Below are positions 42,368 to 52,113 of a stretch of 64,000 nucleotides of DNA, piece by piece. The position numbers were made by a program, and so were the translations under genes. The notes under the pieces were generated by a model, which was not told where the DNA came from, ran no database searches, and saw only the letters and a list, made by a program, of their open reading frames with translations. Source of the stretch: Massilibacteroides sp. GTDB taxonomy: Bacteria; Bacteroidota; Bacteroidia; Bacteroidales; Tannerellaceae. How positions within the stretch are numbered: the first letter of the stretch is position 1; the number at the start of each line of letters is the position of its first letter. The stretch spans positions 1 through 64,000 of the forward strand of contig NZ_JAQWCQ010000007.1 in assembly GCF_028705895.1 (NCBI RefSeq), given 5' to 3'.

Positions 42368-43939
42368 ATGAACAAAACTACAGACAAAATGACAAATTAC
42401 AGATGGGTAATTTGTTCATTGCTCTTCTTCGCGACAACAATTAATTATTTAGATCGTCAGGTGTTATCGCTCACATGGAAGGATTTTATCGCTCCTGAGT
42501 TTTACTGGACGAATGATGATTATGGAAATATCACTTCTTTATTTTCCATTTTTTATGCAATAAGTATGCTTTTTGCCGGAAAGTTTGTGGACTGGATGGA
42601 TACAAAAAAAGGATTTTTGTGGGCTATCGGAGTTTGGTCATTGGGTGCTATTATTCACGCATTCTGTGGAATCGCTACTTCAGGCATAGTAGCCGGTGAA
42701 TGGTTAGTGGGTTTTGAAGGAGCTCGTGAGGCTCTTGCTGCAGTGCAAAACGTAGGTAGAGTAGCCAGTGTTAGTGTTGTTCTCTTTATCTTTGCCCGTC
42801 TGATTCTGGCTATAGGAGAAGCAGGAAACTTTCCCGCAGCAATCAAAGCTACAGCGGAGTATTTTCCTAAAAAAGACAGAGCTTTCTCAACAAGTATTTT
42901 TAATGCCGGAGCAACAATAGGTGCATTGGCAGCTCCCGTAACGATCCCTGTATTAGCGAAACATTTCGGATGGGAAATGGCCTTTATTGTCATCGGTGCG
43001 CTCGGTTTTGTGTGGATGGGATTTTGGGTTTTCATGTATGATAAACCGGAAAAACATCCAAGAGTAAACGCGGCTGAATTAGCTTACATACAATCAGACA
43101 AAGAAGATGTACAAACAGATACAGAATCAGCAAAGGAAGAGAAAAAAATATCTTTTGCCCAAGCGTTCCGTTTTAAACAAACCTGGGCTTTCGCCGTTGG
43201 TAAATTTATGACAGACGGTGTATGGTGGTTCTTCTTATTCTGGGCTCCGGCCTACTTAAGCTCTGTTTATGGCATTAAATCATCCGACACGGCAGGTCAA
43301 TTAGCTATCTTTGTTTTATACCTGATCACACTCCTTTCAATCATCGGAGGATGGCTACCTACATATTTCGTAGAGAAAAAAGGAATGAATCCATATGCAG
43401 GGCGAATGAAAGCCATGTTAATCTTTGCCTTCTTCCCACTATTGGCACTATTGGCACAACCATTCGGACATATATCCTATTGGATTCCCGTAGTCATTAT
43501 CGGTATAGCCGGTGCAGCGCATCAGGCATGGTCTGCCAACATCTTCTCAACCATAGGGGACATGTTCCCAAAGAAAGCCATCGCAACCATTACAGGAATC
43601 GGAGGCATGGCAGGTGGTGTCGGTTCTTATTTAATAAATAAAGGATCAGGTAAATTATTTGACTTTACCCAATTAAATTGGAGTACAGTAAGCGGTCAAC
43701 CTTTATTAGAAAAATTCCCGGAACTTCAAACTACGGAGACAACAGAAGCATTACTCCGTTCACAGAACGTATCAAGTGTTGAAGAACTACTAAAAACATT
43801 AGCCGCCTCAGGAGAAACAGTTGTTGACGGTATCAGTTCCGGCTACATGATTATCTTTTCCATTTGTGCAGTCTCTTACCTTATAGGTTGGATCATCATG
43901 AAAATATTAGTCCCAAAGTACAAACCAATTACGCTATAA
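42368..43939 (+). CDS. MFS transporter, hexuronate/ACS family (ExuT-like)
   Basis: A ~523-residue, 12-helix transporter of the anion:cation symporter group. Typical features are RWVICSLLFFATTINYLDRQVLSLTWKDF in helix 1, LILAIGEAGNFPAAIKATAEYFPKKDRAFSTSIFNAGATIGA between helices 4 and 5, and KFMTDGVWWFFLFWAPAYL at the start of the second half. The family transports hexuronates such as galacturonate and glucuronate with H+. It has an insertion near the helix 3-4 loop (CGIATSGIVAGEWLVGFEGAREALAAVQNVGRVAS). The start is ATG 42368; the TTG at 42359 adds three residues only. It ends in a strong terminator and has no uronate enzymes beside it. Confidence 0.9.
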   Translation: MNKTTDKMTNYRWVICSLLFFATTINYLDRQVLSLTWKDFIAPEFYWTNDDYGNITSLFSIFYAISMLFAGKFVDWMDTKKGFLWAIGVWSLGAIIHAFCGIATSGIVAGEWLVGFEGAREALAAVQNVGRVASVSVVLFIFARLILAIGEAGNFPAAIKATAEYFPKKDRAFSTSIFNAGATIGALAAPVTIPVLAKHFGWEMAFIVIGALGFVWMGFWVFMYDKPEKHPRVNAAELAYIQSDKEDVQTDTESAKEEKKISFAQAFRFKQTWAFAVGKFMTDGVWWFFLFWAPAYLSSVYGIKSSDTAGQLAIFVLYLITLLSIIGGWLPTYFVEKKGMNPYAGRMKAMLIFAFFPLLALLAQPFGHISYWIPVVIIGIAGAAHQAWSANIFSTIGDMFPKKAIATITGIGGMAGGVGSYLINKGSGKLFDFTQLNWSTVSGQPLLEKFPELQTTETTEALLRSQNVSSVEELLKTLAASGETVVDGISSGYMIIFSICAVSYLIGWIIMKILVPKYKPITL

Positions 43940-43964
43940 ACAAAGTAACATTTCATAAACAAAG

Positions 43965-44002
43965 AAGGTGAACATTCGAGATTGAGTGTTCACCTTTTTT
44001 TT
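43965..44002 (+). terminator. Rho-independent terminator after the MFS transporter gene
   Basis: AAGGTGAACATTC pairs with GAGTGTTCACCTT and is followed by a run of T, 25 nt after the stop. It separates the transporter from the FecR-SusCD locus. Confidence 0.85.
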
Positions 44003-44111
44003 GATAAAACTCATCATTCATAAATGCCATTTTAAACAATCCTAAAAAATAAATTCTTATATGTATTAGTATATATCAACGGTCAACTGTATAACATATA
44101 CAAGACGCAAA

Positions 44112-45131
44112 ATGACAACTAATAATAAAGAATTATTCATACGCTACTTTTCAGGTCAAACATCGGAGACTGAAAATGATGCCATAAGCTCATGGATGGA
44201 AGAATCTGTTGAGAATCAGAAACAGATAGAAGACATGTATTTTATCTGGCAAACATCAAAGAGCTTGCATATTATGGCAACAGTTGATTCAGGCAAAGCT
44301 TTATCTTCGTTAAAGACGAGAATAAACAAGAAAAAGGAAAAGAAGCAATTCAACATATTTCTACGTCGAACATCAAAAATTATTGCAGCAGTATTAGTAC
44401 CGGTGCTTTTATTTTCTAATTATCTGTATTATAAAGAAAATGATATGGATATTCAATTTATAGAGATTAAGACGAACCCGGGAGTAATAACGTCTGTCAT
44501 TCTCCCAGATAGTACAAAAGTCTGGATAAATGCATCTAGTTATCTTAAATATCCATCACATTTTAATAATAAAAAACGAGAAGTTTATTTAGATGGAGAA
44601 GGTTATTTTGAGGTCAAAAAAGACAAGAAGACTCCTTTTCTTGTAAAAGTTCACGACAATTATACTGTAAACGTATTGGGAACTAAATTTAATGTAAGAG
44701 CATATTCTGATGACAACAAAATAGAGACCACATTAGTAAATGGGGCTGTAAACCTTAATATTGAAAAGACAAATAAAAGAATAATACAATATGATTTAAA
44801 GCCTAATCAGAAAGCAATATTCGAAGATGAAAGATTATATCTTCAATGGGTAGATCCCATCTACGAAATGGGATGGAAAGAAGGTAAAATGTATTTCAAA
44901 AATCATCCTATAGAAGAAGTAATCAAAAGATTGAGCAGACATTATAATGTAACATTTAATATAAAGAATACGAAAGTGTTTGAATCGTTAATTACTGCAA
45001 AATTTGAATCAGAGCAACTTCTACAAGTTTTAGAATACATAAAACTTGCGTCTGGAATACAATACATTGTTCATGAATCAAATATTGAAGGAGAAAGATT
45101 AAGTCAAATGAAAATTGAGTTAACTAAATAG
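44112..45131 (+). CDS. FecR-family anti-sigma factor
   Basis: A 339-residue single-pass inner-membrane protein. A cytoplasmic N-terminal part (1-80, IRYFSGQTSETENDAISSWM) binds the sigma factor. A transmembrane helix follows at ~88-108 (SKIIAAVLVPVLLFSNYLYY), then a periplasmic FecR domain (NPGVITSVILPDSTKVWINASSYLKYP, VYLDGEGYFEVKKDKKTPF, VNVLGTKFNVRAY) and a C-terminal DUF4974 part (YFKNHPIEEVIKRLSRHYNVTFNI). It should pass a signal from the STN domain of the SusC protein to an ECF sigma factor. Unusually, no sigma gene lies directly upstream. The nearest is at the other end of the locus (53716). Confidence 0.93.
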   Translation: MTTNNKELFIRYFSGQTSETENDAISSWMEESVENQKQIEDMYFIWQTSKSLHIMATVDSGKALSSLKTRINKKKEKKQFNIFLRRTSKIIAAVLVPVLLFSNYLYYKENDMDIQFIEIKTNPGVITSVILPDSTKVWINASSYLKYPSHFNNKKREVYLDGEGYFEVKKDKKTPFLVKVHDNYTVNVLGTKFNVRAYSDDNKIETTLVNGAVNLNIEKTNKRIIQYDLKPNQKAIFEDERLYLQWVDPIYEMGWKEGKMYFKNHPIEEVIKRLSRHYNVTFNIKNTKVFESLITAKFESEQLLQVLEYIKLASGIQYIVHESNIEGERLSQMKIELTK

Positions 45132-45276
45132 AAAATACTAATAAAAAAAAATCAAAAGCCTATGTAAAGATTATCATTAAAAAAATACGGAAGAACGTAC
45201 TACCATCCTTCCGTACTAAAAGCAATTAGCTGTAAAACAGCAAAAAACTAACTAAAAAAAACAAGTAAACAAAAGT

Positions 45277-48200
45277 ATGCAAAAATTTGTAACCTTAGAA
45301 TTAAAGAAAAAGGGGAAATATACCCTATGTCATAAACTATTATTTGTAGTGAGACTCAGCTGTATATTTTTCTTTCTCAATGTAGGAATGGTCTTTGCGA
45401 CAAACACATATGCGCAAAACACAATGATTACACTTAATGCAAAAAACAACAAAGTCAGTTCTATTTTGGAAAGAGTGGAAAAACAAACTGACTTTAGCTT
45501 TGTATATGATGCAAATGTTGTAAACACAAATTGGAAAACATCAATAAAAGTTCAGGATGAAAACATATTTGATGTGCTTAATAAACTGTTTGAAGGTACT
45601 GACATTACATATTCTGTAGTAAACAAGAAAATAATTCTTGGGAAAAATGATCAGACTTCGTCCTCTCAACAAAAAGGGAAGAAAATATCAGGTATAATTA
45701 CAGATCAAGACGGAGAGCCAATTATCGGTGCGAATGTTGTTGTAAAAGGGACAACGAATGGTTCTATTTCCGATTTAGATGGACAGGTGATTCTTCAGGA
45801 TGTATCAGAAAATGCAGTTTTGGTCGTATCATATATCGGATATACCTCTCAAGAGATAAGACTTGGAAACCAAACTGTTTTTAACGTTCAATTAATTGAA
45901 GACGCGCAAGCATTGTCGGAAGTTGTTGTCATCGGTTATGGTTCATTGGATAAGAAACAAGTAACTAGCGCGATCACTTCTTTAAAAGCTGAAGATATGA
46001 TGGTCGGCGTAAGCGGAGCCGATATCACATCTGCTCTACAAGGAAAGATCGGCGGTTTAGTAATGAATAATCTCGGTAGCGCTAACTCAAGTACAACTAT
46101 TCAGTTACGTGGTATGACATCTATTAATGCCGGAAAGTCTCCTTTAATTGTAATTGATGGATTTCCGGGTGGAGATATACGTTCGTTAACACAAGAGGAC
46201 ATTAAGTCTATTGATGTACTAAAAGATGCTTCAGCAGGAGCAATATACGGAACTCGCGCTGCTTCTGGGGTAATCTTGATTACAACAAAGAGCGGATCAG
46301 ACACAAATGGTAAGGTTAAATTAACTTATTCTTCAGAATTCGCTAAAAAACAAAGTTATAACGCTCCTGAAATGCTTTCTGCCAAAGAGTATGTTGAACA
46401 TGGTATAGGAACAGATTATGGCTCAAGCGTAGATTGGTGGGATGAGTTAATCAATCATGATAACTTTTCGCAAAAACATCATGTGGCGTTGGAAATGGGA
46501 ACAGAGAAAGCGCAAGTTTACACCTCTTTCTTCTATGAAGAAAATGAAGGTATTGCTTTATCTGACAGCCGTAAAGATTATGGAGGTAGAGTGAACGCAA
46601 CTTTCAAATTATTTGATAATTGGTTAGAAGTACGTCCAAGTGTAGATTATCGTCAGGCTGCCCGAGATAATAATTTCCCTAATTTTCAGCAAGCATTAAG
46701 AAATAACCCAAGTCGTTCTCCTTATGATTCAGAAAGTGAAACAGGCTATAATGTTTGGACCAACGAATCCTTAGACTACAACGTTGTTGCTGATGCTATG
46801 CTTCGCGATTATTATGGAATCGACAAATGGTTTAAGCCGGAGGTTAACTTCAAACTTAACATTAAGCCTATTTCAGGATTATCCTATCAACAAGTTATAG
46901 GATATGAAAACCGTCAATGGGAACTTCATACTTACAACTCAAGATATCACAGAGATGAATTAGAAAATTCTCGTAATGGTAGTGCTTATCTTGGATTCAG
47001 TAAAACAGAAAACTTAACATCTGAAGGGTACTTTTCTTATATAAAAGATTTTTCAGGAGATCATAATTTAAATGCAACTGCTGGTTATTCGTATTTCGAA
47101 ACTAACGGTGAAAATTTCAGTATGAGCAATTATGATTTTGCTGTTGATGGAATAAAATATTGGGATATAGGTAAAGGTGGATACTTAAGTGATGGAAAAG
47201 CAAGTATGAGTTCGGGCAAAAATATTACTGAACGCTTATTCTCCGTCTTTGCACGTGCTAACTATTCTTATAAAGACAAGTATTTGCTATCTGGATCAAT
47301 TCGGCATGAAGGTTCTTCGAAGTTTGCCTCAGATAAGCGTTGGGCGAACTTCTGGTCACTAAATGCGGGATGGAGAATCTCTAACGAAAGTTTTATGGAG
47401 GATGTAAAATGGGTCAATGATTTGAAGTTACGTTTCGGTTATGGTGTAACCGGTAATAATGATTTTAGTTCTTCTTATTCCGCAAACATGTTAGGATCAG
47501 ATACGTATTGGTTATTACCAGACGGAACATGGGCTTATTCTTATGGAAAAACCCAAAACATTAATAAAAATTTAGGTTGGGAAGAAAAGAAAGAGTGGGA
47601 CTTAGGTCTTGACTATTCACTTTTTGACAATCGTCTTTACGGAAAGTTCGACTATTATCGTCGTAAAATTGACAACTTAATTTATAGTGTTAAGGTTCCT
47701 CAACCTCCATACACACAAGGTTCGCAATGGCAGAACATCGGTAGTATGGAAAGTAAAGGATGGGAATTTGAAGTAGGTGGTGATATTATCCGTTCAAAGA
47801 ATTTCACTTGGAGTTCAAATATAAACTTCTCACATAATGAAGGTAAAATTCTGACATTATGGGGTAATAACACATATTACAACGGAAACGGATTCCCTGC
47901 TCCAGGTTCTCCGGGAGATGCCGCTCGTATGGAAGAAGGCTCAACAATAGGTTCCTTCTATATTTGGAAATTTGCAGGATTTGATGATGATGGAAATTTC
48001 TTGCTTTATAATAAAGACGGAGAAGTAATCCCAGCCTCAGAGAAAACGGAAAATGACAAACAATACATGGGTAACTATATTCCTAAATTAATTGTAGGAT
48101 GGAGCCATACTCTTACTTACAAAAATTGGGATTTAGGAATCAACATGCGTAGTTGGATTGATTTTGATGTGTATAACTCAATCAATATGTATTTTGGTAT

Positions 48201-48549
48201 TCAAGATCAAGGCAATACTAATTTACTTAAAGCTGCTTACGGAAAGTTTAATCACATCAAGGGAGAAAAACAGATTTGTGATTATTATTTGGAAGATGGT
48301 ACATTCCTAAAAATCGATGCAATAACTTTAGGATATACCTTAGGTATGAAAAAATACACAAACAACATGGTTGACCGTATTCGTATTTACGGAACAGTAG
48401 GTAATGTATATACGTTTACCGGATATAGCGGTATGAATCCAGAAGTAAATATCTCAAGTTGGGATCAGGGAACAGAAAAATTTTGGGACACAAACTATTT
48501 CTATCCACAGGTACGTACGTTTACTTTAGGTCTTCAGTTTAACTTCTAA
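45277..48549 (+). CDS. SusC/RagA-family TonB-linked outer-membrane protein with STN domain
   Basis: A 1090-residue outer-membrane importer. In order: signal region (CHKLLFVVRLSCIFFFLNVGMVFATNTYAQ), STN signalling domain (~50-115, ITLNAKNNKVSSILERVEKQTDFSFVYD), CarboxypepD regulatory-like domain (~130-210, ISGIITDQDGEPIIGANVVVKGT), SusC plug (ALSEVVVIGYGSLDKKQVTSAITSL, IQLRGMTSINAGKSPLIVIDGFPG, GTRAASGVILITTKSG) and a beta-barrel ending in RTFTLGLQFNF. With SusD it imports an oligomeric substrate using TonB energy. The STN domain links it to the upstream FecR. No glycoside hydrolases accompany it, so the substrate is open. Confidence 0.95.
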   Translation: MQKFVTLELKKKGKYTLCHKLLFVVRLSCIFFFLNVGMVFATNTYAQNTMITLNAKNNKVSSILERVEKQTDFSFVYDANVVNTNWKTSIKVQDENIFDVLNKLFEGTDITYSVVNKKIILGKNDQTSSSQQKGKKISGIITDQDGEPIIGANVVVKGTTNGSISDLDGQVILQDVSENAVLVVSYIGYTSQEIRLGNQTVFNVQLIEDAQALSEVVVIGYGSLDKKQVTSAITSLKAEDMMVGVSGADITSALQGKIGGLVMNNLGSANSSTTIQLRGMTSINAGKSPLIVIDGFPGGDIRSLTQEDIKSIDVLKDASAGAIYGTRAASGVILITTKSGSDTNGKVKLTYSSEFAKKQSYNAPEMLSAKEYVEHGIGTDYGSSVDWWDELINHDNFSQKHHVALEMGTEKAQVYTSFFYEENEGIALSDSRKDYGGRVNATFKLFDNWLEVRPSVDYRQAARDNNFPNFQQALRNNPSRSPYDSESETGYNVWTNESLDYNVVADAMLRDYYGIDKWFKPEVNFKLNIKPISGLSYQQVIGYENRQWELHTYNSRYHRDELENSRNGSAYLGFSKTENLTSEGYFSYIKDFSGDHNLNATAGYSYFETNGENFSMSNYDFAVDGIKYWDIGKGGYLSDGKASMSSGKNITERLFSVFARANYSYKDKYLLSGSIRHEGSSKFASDKRWANFWSLNAGWRISNESFMEDVKWVNDLKLRFGYGVTGNNDFSSSYSANMLGSDTYWLLPDGTWAYSYGKTQNINKNLGWEEKKEWDLGLDYSLFDNRLYGKFDYYRRKIDNLIYSVKVPQPPYTQGSQWQNIGSMESKGWEFEVGGDIIRSKNFTWSSNINFSHNEGKILTLWGNNTYYNGNGFPAPGSPGDAARMEEGSTIGSFYIWKFAGFDDDGNFLLYNKDGEVIPASEKTENDKQYMGNYIPKLIVGWSHTLTYKNWDLGINMRSWIDFDVYNSINMYFGIQDQGNTNLLKAAYGKFNHIKGEKQICDYYLEDGTFLKIDAITLGYTLGMKKYTNNMVDRIRIYGTVGNVYTFTGYSGMNPEVNISSWDQGTEKFWDTNYFYPQVRTFTLGLQFNF

Positions 48550-48562
48550 TACAGATAATAGT

Positions 48563-50278
48563 ATGATAAAAAAGAATATATTAAAGTTGTTCTTCTCAGG
48601 TGTTGTCGTATTAACAACGAGCACTTCTTGTTCTGTCGAACCGGACTTTTATTCTCAAGTTGTTCCTGAGACATTTTACACATCGCAAGATGCTGTTTGG
48701 GAACGTTTTAACCGTCCATTTACTCATTGGCGTTGGTATATTGGGCACGATGCACCAAGATGGATGCTCCAAGAAGTCGGTACAGATGAATTTTGTTTAC
48801 CAACAAGAGGTAGCGACTGGTATAATGGTGCTGTATATCAGAAAATGCACCATCACGAATATACTGAAGATATGGCCTGGGTTGAAACTGGATGGACAAA
48901 TTTTGCCATGGGAGTCGCTCTTGGTTGGGACGCATTGGAAGATTTAGAAAATGTAGATTTTAATTCTTTAGGCTTTGCTGAAGGAACGAGGGAGTCTATG
49001 CTTAACCAACAAAGAACATTGATCGCGTCTTTATATTTAGATGGATTAGACTTTTTTGGAGGCGTTCCTCTATACACTACTACCCAGAGTGAAGTAAAAG
49101 GTCGTTCAACGGATGTTGAAACATTTAACTTCATTGATTCACTATTGACTATAGCAATCCCAAATCTTCCCATAAAGGAAAATTTAGGTGCGATGGAAGA
49201 TGGAAGCATTCATCGTGCTGTTGGAGCGGCTTTAAAAGCAAAATTATATTTCAATGCAAAATCCTATATCGGTAAAGAAATGTACGCTGAAGCAGCTGTT
49301 ATTTGTCAGGATATTCTGGATGGTAAATATGGTAATTATGCATTAGACTCTGACTGGACGAATATTTTTGGATTTAATAATGAAACTTGTCCGGAAATAA
49401 TTTGGTCTGTTCCAAGTCAAAACGCAAAATTAGAGACAGACGGAACATATTGGAGTTATATGGTACCTTATAACTACAAGAATTATCTTGGAGGTTTAGA
49501 AGGATCCGGTTCAAATAATGGTATAGGTTTGATACCAAGTCTTGATCCGACCGGCAAAAAATACTCGTATAAATTAGGAGGTGCATATGCTAAATTTAAC
49601 GATAAAGATGTTCGTAAGCAGCCTTATGTTTATGAAGGTAGTGGAAAGTACAGAGGCATGTTTATTGTCGGAGAATTAGTAAACCCACTAAATTCAGAGT
49701 GGACTTGTACCGGTAGTCGTGAATATAAAGGGGAAGTTCTTACAGTAGTTGACCAGGTAGCTTATTTTGCCAAGGTAGGAAAAGATTATGCCACAGTAGC
49801 AGATCTTCCTTCTACAATAGCTACAGCTGAAGAAAATTCCTGCGTACGCGTGACGAAACGAAGCCCTCGTCCTAATCAGGATGAAAAAAACCGCAAATTT
49901 GATCCGGATGTACCTGTTATTCGTTTAGCTGAGATTTACTATATGTTGGCTGAATGTAAGATGCGTGCCGGAGATAATGCAACAGCTGCTGAGTTGATTA
50001 ATACTGTACGTAAACGTTATTTCGCTGATGGAATTGATCCGGATCCTGTTACTGCAACTAATCTTGATAAATACCGTATGTTAGATGAATGGCAACAAGA
50101 ATTTCTTGCTGAAGGTCGCAGACGTACAGACTTAGTTCGTTGGGATGCCTACGTAACAGAAGATTGGTGGGATCATAAAGCAACAAACAATACGGACTTG
50201 AATCGTTTCCCTATCCATTATAGTCTAATCGGAGCTAATAATTTATTAGAGCAAAATCCTGGATATGGTACTAAATGA
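48563..50278 (+). CDS. SusD/RagB-family substrate-binding lipoprotein
   Basis: A 571-residue surface lipoprotein: signal and lipobox (FFSGVVVLTTSTSC). The SusD-like TPR-helical fold is recognisable from ETFYTSQDAVWERFNRPF, the helix QRTLIASLYLDGLDFFGGVPLYT and the C-terminal RagB part (IRLAEIYYMLAECKMRAGDNATAAELINTVRKR and MLDEWQQEFLAEGRRRTDLVRWDAY). It lies 13 nt after the SusC gene, as usual. The protein acts as a lid on the SusC barrel. A hairpin after the gene may reduce transcription into the next gene. Confidence 0.94.
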   Translation: MIKKNILKLFFSGVVVLTTSTSCSVEPDFYSQVVPETFYTSQDAVWERFNRPFTHWRWYIGHDAPRWMLQEVGTDEFCLPTRGSDWYNGAVYQKMHHHEYTEDMAWVETGWTNFAMGVALGWDALEDLENVDFNSLGFAEGTRESMLNQQRTLIASLYLDGLDFFGGVPLYTTTQSEVKGRSTDVETFNFIDSLLTIAIPNLPIKENLGAMEDGSIHRAVGAALKAKLYFNAKSYIGKEMYAEAAVICQDILDGKYGNYALDSDWTNIFGFNNETCPEIIWSVPSQNAKLETDGTYWSYMVPYNYKNYLGGLEGSGSNNGIGLIPSLDPTGKKYSYKLGGAYAKFNDKDVRKQPYVYEGSGKYRGMFIVGELVNPLNSEWTCTGSREYKGEVLTVVDQVAYFAKVGKDYATVADLPSTIATAEENSCVRVTKRSPRPNQDEKNRKFDPDVPVIRLAEIYYMLAECKMRAGDNATAAELINTVRKRYFADGIDPDPVTATNLDKYRMLDEWQQEFLAEGRRRTDLVRWDAYVTEDWWDHKATNNTDLNRFPIHYSLIGANNLLEQNPGYGTK

Positions 50279-50319
50279 TAGATTGATGCTATTTTAACTG
50301 GTTTTTAATAGGTACTAAA

Positions 50320-50356
50320 AGAGGGGGAAGCGTTTTTATAAACGCCACCCCTCTTA
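50320..50356 (+). terminator. GC-rich hairpin after susD, possible partial terminator
   Basis: AAGAGGGGGAAGCGTTT pairs with AACGCCACCCCTCTT. The T-tract after it is weak (ATTCATTT), so it may be an mRNA 3' stabiliser or a partial terminator that sets lower expression of the two following genes. Confidence 0.6.
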
Positions 50357-50375
50357 TTCATTTAAATCTAAATTT

Positions 50376-52112
50376 ATGAAATGGCAGGTTAGAATATTCT
50401 GGATAATAGTTTCCCTTGGATTATTAGGTTTCTTTTGTCTATTTAATCCTTTTATATTTAATCAACAAGAAGAGATCCAGCTATTTATCCCCAAATGGAG
50501 TCTCATAGAAAAAGAATTGTTTACTACTGGAGGTTTCTATACTATCTCCGGACAGTTTTTTGTCCAATTCTATTATCATCTATATCTTGCAATCTTCATA
50601 AATGTTATTATTTATAGCTTGATAGGCTTTACTTTTTTTAGGTTGCTACAAAGAATTAAACCTTATAAACACAACTTATTTTTAGCCTTAATACCCCTTA
50701 TTGCTCTACTTAAGATTCAACTAAACCCTTCATTTGTTTTTGATGGAGCTTTAGCTTATTTATTCATTATATTATTTTTATCCCTTTCAACAACGATTAT
50801 AAAATCAAAAAAAAGTTATTTCATTCTATCCGGAATTACAATTATTATCTACTACTTATTAGGACAACTTGTTATTCTCTATGCCGTAATGTTCGTGTTT
50901 TTATGTTGGCTAACAAAAAAGAAGAACTGGTATTATTCTTTTATGATATTAGGCTTAGGCATTCTTTTAAGTTACGGAGGATTACAAAAAAGTCTTTATA
51001 TTCCGTTAACTGATGGTATTTACTCACTTCGATATCAAGAAACACAGTTAGTTCCTGAATCTTTCTTATATTATGCGTTAATAAGACTGACAGTGTTGTC
51101 TTTCATCATATTCTTAGTTGCAAATATATTCAACAGTCTATGCACTAAAAAAAGGCTTCCGAGTTGGGCTTCAACATTGATTTCGGGTATAATAGTTGCA
51201 ATTTGTTGTTATTTATTCAAGCCAGATGAGTTTGACAAACAAAACAAACTATTAGGCGAATTAGCATATAAAGAAAGAAAAGAAGACTGGGATGGACTAA
51301 TCAAGTTATGCCAAAATAGAGAAAAGCCAGGAAATACTACATTGAATTATTTAAATATGGCTTTAGCTCAGAAAGGACAGCTGGGAGAGAAAATGTTTAA
51401 TTACAACCAAAGCGGATTGCAAGGTTTACTATCATCATGGAATGGAACCTATTATATGAGTGCACTTTTGAGTGATATTCATTTTATGATCGGCGATATC
51501 AGCATTTCCGAGAGTTATGCAATGGAAGCCTTAACTTTAGCCAAACGTGGCGGAAGTCCACGAATATTACAAAGACTTGTACATATAAACCTCCAAAAAG
51601 GAGAAATTGAAATCTGCAAAAAGTATCTCAACATTTTAAAACAAATGCCTTATTATCACTCTTGGGCTATACAATTGGAAAAAGACATTCCGAATAAAAT
51701 CTCAGAGAATAAAACCAATAATGACCAATTATTAAGCATGTTAGATGTAGAAACCTTATGGAAAGCCCATTTAAAAAAGCAACCATTTAATACCATTGCT
51801 TTTGAATATTTGGCATGTTCTTTTTTATTGACAAAAGATATTGATAAATTTAGTGTACTACTTAGAGAGGTCAACAAATTATACCCTGAAGAAAAACTAC
51901 CTGCTCATTTCCAAGAAGCTCTTTTGATCAAAGATTTAGAGGAGAAACATACTTATCTGTCAGAAATTCCTATTGAAAATAGTTTTAAGGAACGATTTAA
52001 TTCGTTCCGCAATGATTTTAAACGTGAAGCATCTCATATCAATGGATATGCAAGAATACGACAAAAATATGGCGATACGTATTGGTTTTATTATTATTGT
52101 AAACAAATTTAA
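50376..52112 (+). CDS. Polytopic membrane protein with helical-repeat C-terminus (DUF6057-like)
   Basis: A 578-residue protein. The first ~290 residues contain roughly eight to ten hydrophobic helices (IFWIIVSLGLLGFFCLF, YHLYLAIFINVIIYSLIGFTFF, LFLALIPLIALLKIQ, ILSGITIIIYYLLGQLVILYAVMFVFLCWL). The remaining ~290 residues are soluble and helical with TPR-like periodicity (LGELAYKERKEDWDGLIKLC, YLNMALAQKGQLGEKMFNY, SYAMEALTLAKRGGSPRILQRLVHINLQ). I associate this architecture with the DUF6057 family seen beside SusCD-type loci in Bacteroidetes, but this is from memory. The function is unknown. The stop is 1 nt before the next gene, so they are coupled. Confidence 0.75.
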   Translation: MKWQVRIFWIIVSLGLLGFFCLFNPFIFNQQEEIQLFIPKWSLIEKELFTTGGFYTISGQFFVQFYYHLYLAIFINVIIYSLIGFTFFRLLQRIKPYKHNLFLALIPLIALLKIQLNPSFVFDGALAYLFIILFLSLSTTIIKSKKSYFILSGITIIIYYLLGQLVILYAVMFVFLCWLTKKKNWYYSFMILGLGILLSYGGLQKSLYIPLTDGIYSLRYQETQLVPESFLYYALIRLTVLSFIIFLVANIFNSLCTKKRLPSWASTLISGIIVAICCYLFKPDEFDKQNKLLGELAYKERKEDWDGLIKLCQNREKPGNTTLNYLNMALAQKGQLGEKMFNYNQSGLQGLLSSWNGTYYMSALLSDIHFMIGDISISESYAMEALTLAKRGGSPRILQRLVHINLQKGEIEICKKYLNILKQMPYYHSWAIQLEKDIPNKISENKTNNDQLLSMLDVETLWKAHLKKQPFNTIAFEYLACSFLLTKDIDKFSVLLREVNKLYPEEKLPAHFQEALLIKDLEEKHTYLSEIPIENSFKERFNSFRNDFKREASHINGYARIRQKYGDTYWFYYYCKQI

Positions 52113-52113
52113 A